Source of the DNA: Nageia nagi
Lineage: Eukaryota > Pinophyta
Reading direction: 5' to 3'
DNA length: 64,000 nucleotides
Assembly: GCA_050084985.1 (NCBI GenBank)
Contig: JBITNC010000002.1
Coordinates: 20,832,001-20,896,000 of the forward strand
Part shown: in pieces, positions 60,912 through 64,000 of the stretch
Position numbering within the stretch: position 1 is the first letter of the stretch
Layout: each line of letters starts with the position of its first letter
Notes under the pieces: model-generated
Told to the model about the DNA's origin: nothing
The model's input: only the letters and a program-made list of their open reading frames with translations
The model's database searches: none
Program-made: the position numbers and the translations under genes

Positions 60912-63318
60912 TTCAAAAAACTATATTCAATATGAGAACAATAATGATGTGGGCTATTCATAAATTTTCTACTTACAAAAACCTAGTAGGATGTATGATA
61001 AAGGGATTCTTTACATGTCCAGTATATGGGGAGAACACTTGTTCAATATGACTTCCATTCAATAATAAGAACATTTATATGGTCCATAGGAGATTTCTTT
61101 CTATGGATCATCAATTTCATCATCAAAAATATACTTAAATAATGATAAAGAGTGGATTAAAACACCATTGGGTTTAATTAAGAGTGAAAAGTGGAAAAGG
61201 TAAAAAACATCCCACGAAATTAGGGAGAGTCAAGCAAATCAAAAAAAGAAAAAGTAAGAAGAATGATTATAGAATTAAAGGATGGAAGAAGAAACCTATA
61301 TTATTTGATCTACCATATTGGAAGGAATGACATGCACTTTAATAACTACATTTGTTGCTACATATTTCAAATATCGAATAATTTTTGTTTAATATTTTTA
61401 TCTATGAATATGATCTTTTAGTTCATCACAACTTGGAGGTGATGCATGTAGAAAAAAAATGTCTATGAAAGTCTAGATAGGATATTGTTAGGTATTGATA
61501 CAAATTCAAAGGATGCTAAAAGCTCTTGTGATGATTTAAAATAGTTTAAGATCAGGAGTTCATTATGGGAAGAAATCCATAATGGAAAGACATCTTTCAA
61601 AAACACCCTACAATCTATCAAAGGTTGAGAAATAAAGGTTTTGTGAAATATTTTACAATATGAAAGTATTTGATGGATATTATTCAAATATTAGCAAAAA
61701 AGTCCCTATGAAATATCTTAAGATCCTTGGTTTGAAATCATACAACTATCATGTTATTATTTAAAACCTTCTCCCAATAACACTATGATATATGCTTGAT
61801 AAGCCAATGCAAAAATCCATATATAAGTTATGCATGTTCTATAAGGATATATGCATAAAAGTGGTGGATTTCAAAAAAATGGTGAAATTAGAGGAAGAGA
61901 TCAAGGAGATCTTATGTTTGCTAGAAAAGTAATTCCCCACTTCATTTTTTGATATCATGGTGCACTTATGAATATCAATGGATGTACCCTTTTAAGAGTT
62001 TTGTATGTGTTCATTAGTTTCATAAACCATCATTTTTATAACTTTTTTACAATGTCTCATCAAAATAATTATTTTTCTCATATTTATGAATATTTATAAG
62101 ACATATATAAAGAATTGAGTTAGCATCAAAGGTTGTATTTATAAGTGATATATTATTAATAAATTTATTTCATTCTATGCATACTAGAGCTTTAAAAGTG
62201 GTTTGTGATTACCTTTCATGAAACAATGTAACAAGTGATCAAGAAGAAACCGTAGTTGATAGGAGGCCAATGTCCAATTGCAAAGTCTTTAATTTGGATG
62301 AAATTTTTCTTAAGAAAGCCTATCAATGCATTCTCATGAACCTAGATGAAGTTCAACCTTGATTAACAATATATTTATTTATTGCTATTATATATAATAT
62401 AGGATTGAATATAATTTAGATATGACTATGCTAGATGCACTTTATGCCAAATTAATAAGCACAAGATAAGTTTTAAGGAATCCAACCCTTGTGTAGTGAG
62501 AGATGAAGCAGTGATGCAAAAATATTATATTAATAAATTCATCCCTTGGATATGAAATCGAATAATTATGCTCAATTGAATATAATATTTGATATTTGTA
62601 AAGATCATCATGTACTATTTTGCAATCATTTTTAAACTATTATACTTTGTTCCAATTTTAGGGAGATGAATCACAACATAATGATGATGACTCTGACACA
62701 ATAAAATGGTTGGAATGTGGTATAATTAAATCTCTAAATAAAGTTTTAGGATATATGATCAATAATTAAATATTTAATACCAAAGACAAATTAATAAAGG
62801 AAAATTCAAAAAAATAACATCTATGTGTCGATGTAAATGTCAATTGTAGATCAAGCACAAAAGACACAAACCATGTTATTGAAATAATAATATGTTATGG
62901 TGTTATTAAGGAAATCATTTTGTTGAATTTATTATGATGGGAATAGCCCTTTTTCAAATATGATTAGGTGAATGTTCTTGATAAGAAGAGTGGAATTAAA
63001 ATTTACAAAATGGAATACATAATGGTTAACATGAGCAAATTACAACATGGAGATAGACAAGAAGATTCCATATATTCTAACATAGAAAGACAAAAATGTT
63101 TTTATATACAAGATTCAATTGAAAGCATTTAGTATGTGGCTCTCATATCACCTCCAAGAGGTATCAAAGATAATGAAGCATACAAGGTGAATGTATTTGA
63201 AGGAATATATTTTGTTGAAATTGAAATTGCTCAAGATGATAATGTAAATGATGAAAACATTGAATATGTATGTAAGGATATTGAGGATACATTTATGAAA
63301 GCATTATTGGTATATTGA
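60912..63318 (+). pseudogene. CACTA transposase, C-terminal half with DUF4218 and DUF4216
   Basis: Continuing from 56006, the plus strand reads FNMRTIMMWAIHKFSTYKNL (about 60930-60990), KGFFTCPVYGENT, and HRRFLSMDHQFH, then GWKKKPILFDLPYWKE (about 61285-61330), all TNP2 landmarks. Next come DUF4218-like text (GYYSNISKKVPMKYLKILGLKSYNYHV, about 61675-61755; LEEEIKEILCLLEK and FPTSFFDIMVHL, about 61890-61970). Last is a DUF4216-like end (CYGVIKEI, PFFKYD, FYIQDS, ALISPPRGIKD; about 62890-63175), finishing in an open stretch with an acidic tail to 63318. Stops and shifts are frequent. Domain order is that of complete plant CACTA transposases. Confidence 0.85.
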
Positions 63319-63320
63319 AA

Positions 63321-64000
63321 TCAAAGAAGAGAGGAAAAATGAAGTTTCTCACCTAGGATGCAAAAGCCGAAAGAATATCATAAGAGCATAAAATATTACT
63401 CATAATGAATAAAATGATGGATAAATTAATCATAAGATACACCTTCCTTAAATAACAAGAAAAATGTACAATATCCACATAATCAAAATAATGTTGACCA
63501 TAAAATTAAAATAACTTGATAAGTATGACAAGTAAGCACACCTACTAGTGAACTTAAGATAATAGTAACCTGGATACCTAACTAGGTAATAAAGAAAATA
63601 ATACTCTAACAACCAAGGAAAAAATCATATTCCTAAAGAGAGAAGAAGAAATAATAAGGAAGGTTTCCTCTTGTACACTAGGGAAAATTTTAATACCCCT
63701 CATCCAAAATGAACCTATAAATTCCTGATGAATGTAGATGAAACCTGATTCAAATTGAAGGCAAATTTCCAAAAATAATGTAAATTGTTAGGCAACTTTT
63801 GAATAGTTTTGGAAAACAAATGTAAAAAGTTGGCAAAATATTTTTAGTTTAAAAAACATAGTAAATTTTTGAAAGCATAAATCATTTATTATATAAAAAT
63901 TTATATATATACATTGAATGAATAAAATTTGAGTACAAAATAGTCTTCCCACCCTTGTAGTGCTCAAACTTCTTAAGATTTAGGTGCAAGGGAAAAGTGG
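63321..64000. other. AT-rich DNA; possible CACTA 3' end
   Basis: No coding motif is readable. TTGTAGTG at about 63954-63961 resembles the 3' terminus of CACTA elements (ending TAGTG), at a plausible distance after the transposase. No matching CACTAC... start and no 3-bp duplication were found, so it remains only a candidate. Confidence 0.3.

Overview
This is a stretch of AT-rich plant nuclear DNA, most likely from a large-genome gymnosperm such as a conifer. The reasons are one intron-containing lignin gene whose protein closely resembles conifer caffeoyl-CoA O-methyltransferase, and around it tens of kilobases of old, nested, stop-codon-ridden retroelements and decayed PPR gene copies. The species call is an inference; the plant call is firm. 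There are no bacterial-type operons, CRISPR arrays or rRNA/tRNA genes that I could recognise.

Layout. 1-1.8 kb: AT-rich DNA with a probable polypurine tract and LTR start. 1.8-5.5 kb: two direct copies of a retroelement leader plus LTR. 5.58-6.71 kb (minus): the only gene that looks functional, a five-exon CCoAOMT of 257 residues with a promoter carrying AC-type (MYB) elements; an LTR begins only 91 bp after its stop codon. 7.8-8.15 kb: C-terminal relic of a hAT transposase. 10.7-30.2 kb: an old Ty1/copia element (minus) split by a 12.76 kb Ty3/gypsy element (13989-26749, minus) flanked by a perfect 5-bp duplication GGACT. The gypsy element has gag, protease, an extra RNase H before RT, RT-RNase H, integrase, and a further long reading frame of unknown function between integrase and the 3' LTR.

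30.7-42.5 kb and 53.1-54.5 kb: relics of a LINE ORF1 (DUF4283), a plus-strand gag with degenerate zinc knuckle, and several overlapping duplicated blocks which, on the minus strand, read as decayed PLS-type PPR protein sequence. Two paralogous PPR blocks each contain four tandem copies of a roughly 110-bp unit resembling the PPR E motif. 42528-53142 is a TG...CA bounded unit of about 4.84 kb (duplication TTAAA) that was later hit by a complete Ty1/copia element (44486-50254, minus, duplication AATTA). 54.7-63.3 kb (plus) is a decayed CACTA (En/Spm) TNP2-type transposase, split by a second copy of the same 4.9 kb unit (56012-60906, duplication CACAT). The two 4.8-4.9 kb units look like giant solo LTRs.

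How it fits together: apart from CCoAOMT, which methylates caffeoyl-CoA for lignin synthesis, nothing here looks able to make a working protein. The value of the window is a clear record of insertion order: PPR blocks, then unit A, then copia; CACTA, then unit B; old copia, then gypsy. Boundaries supported by target-site duplications are exact; coordinates given for decayed relics are approximate.
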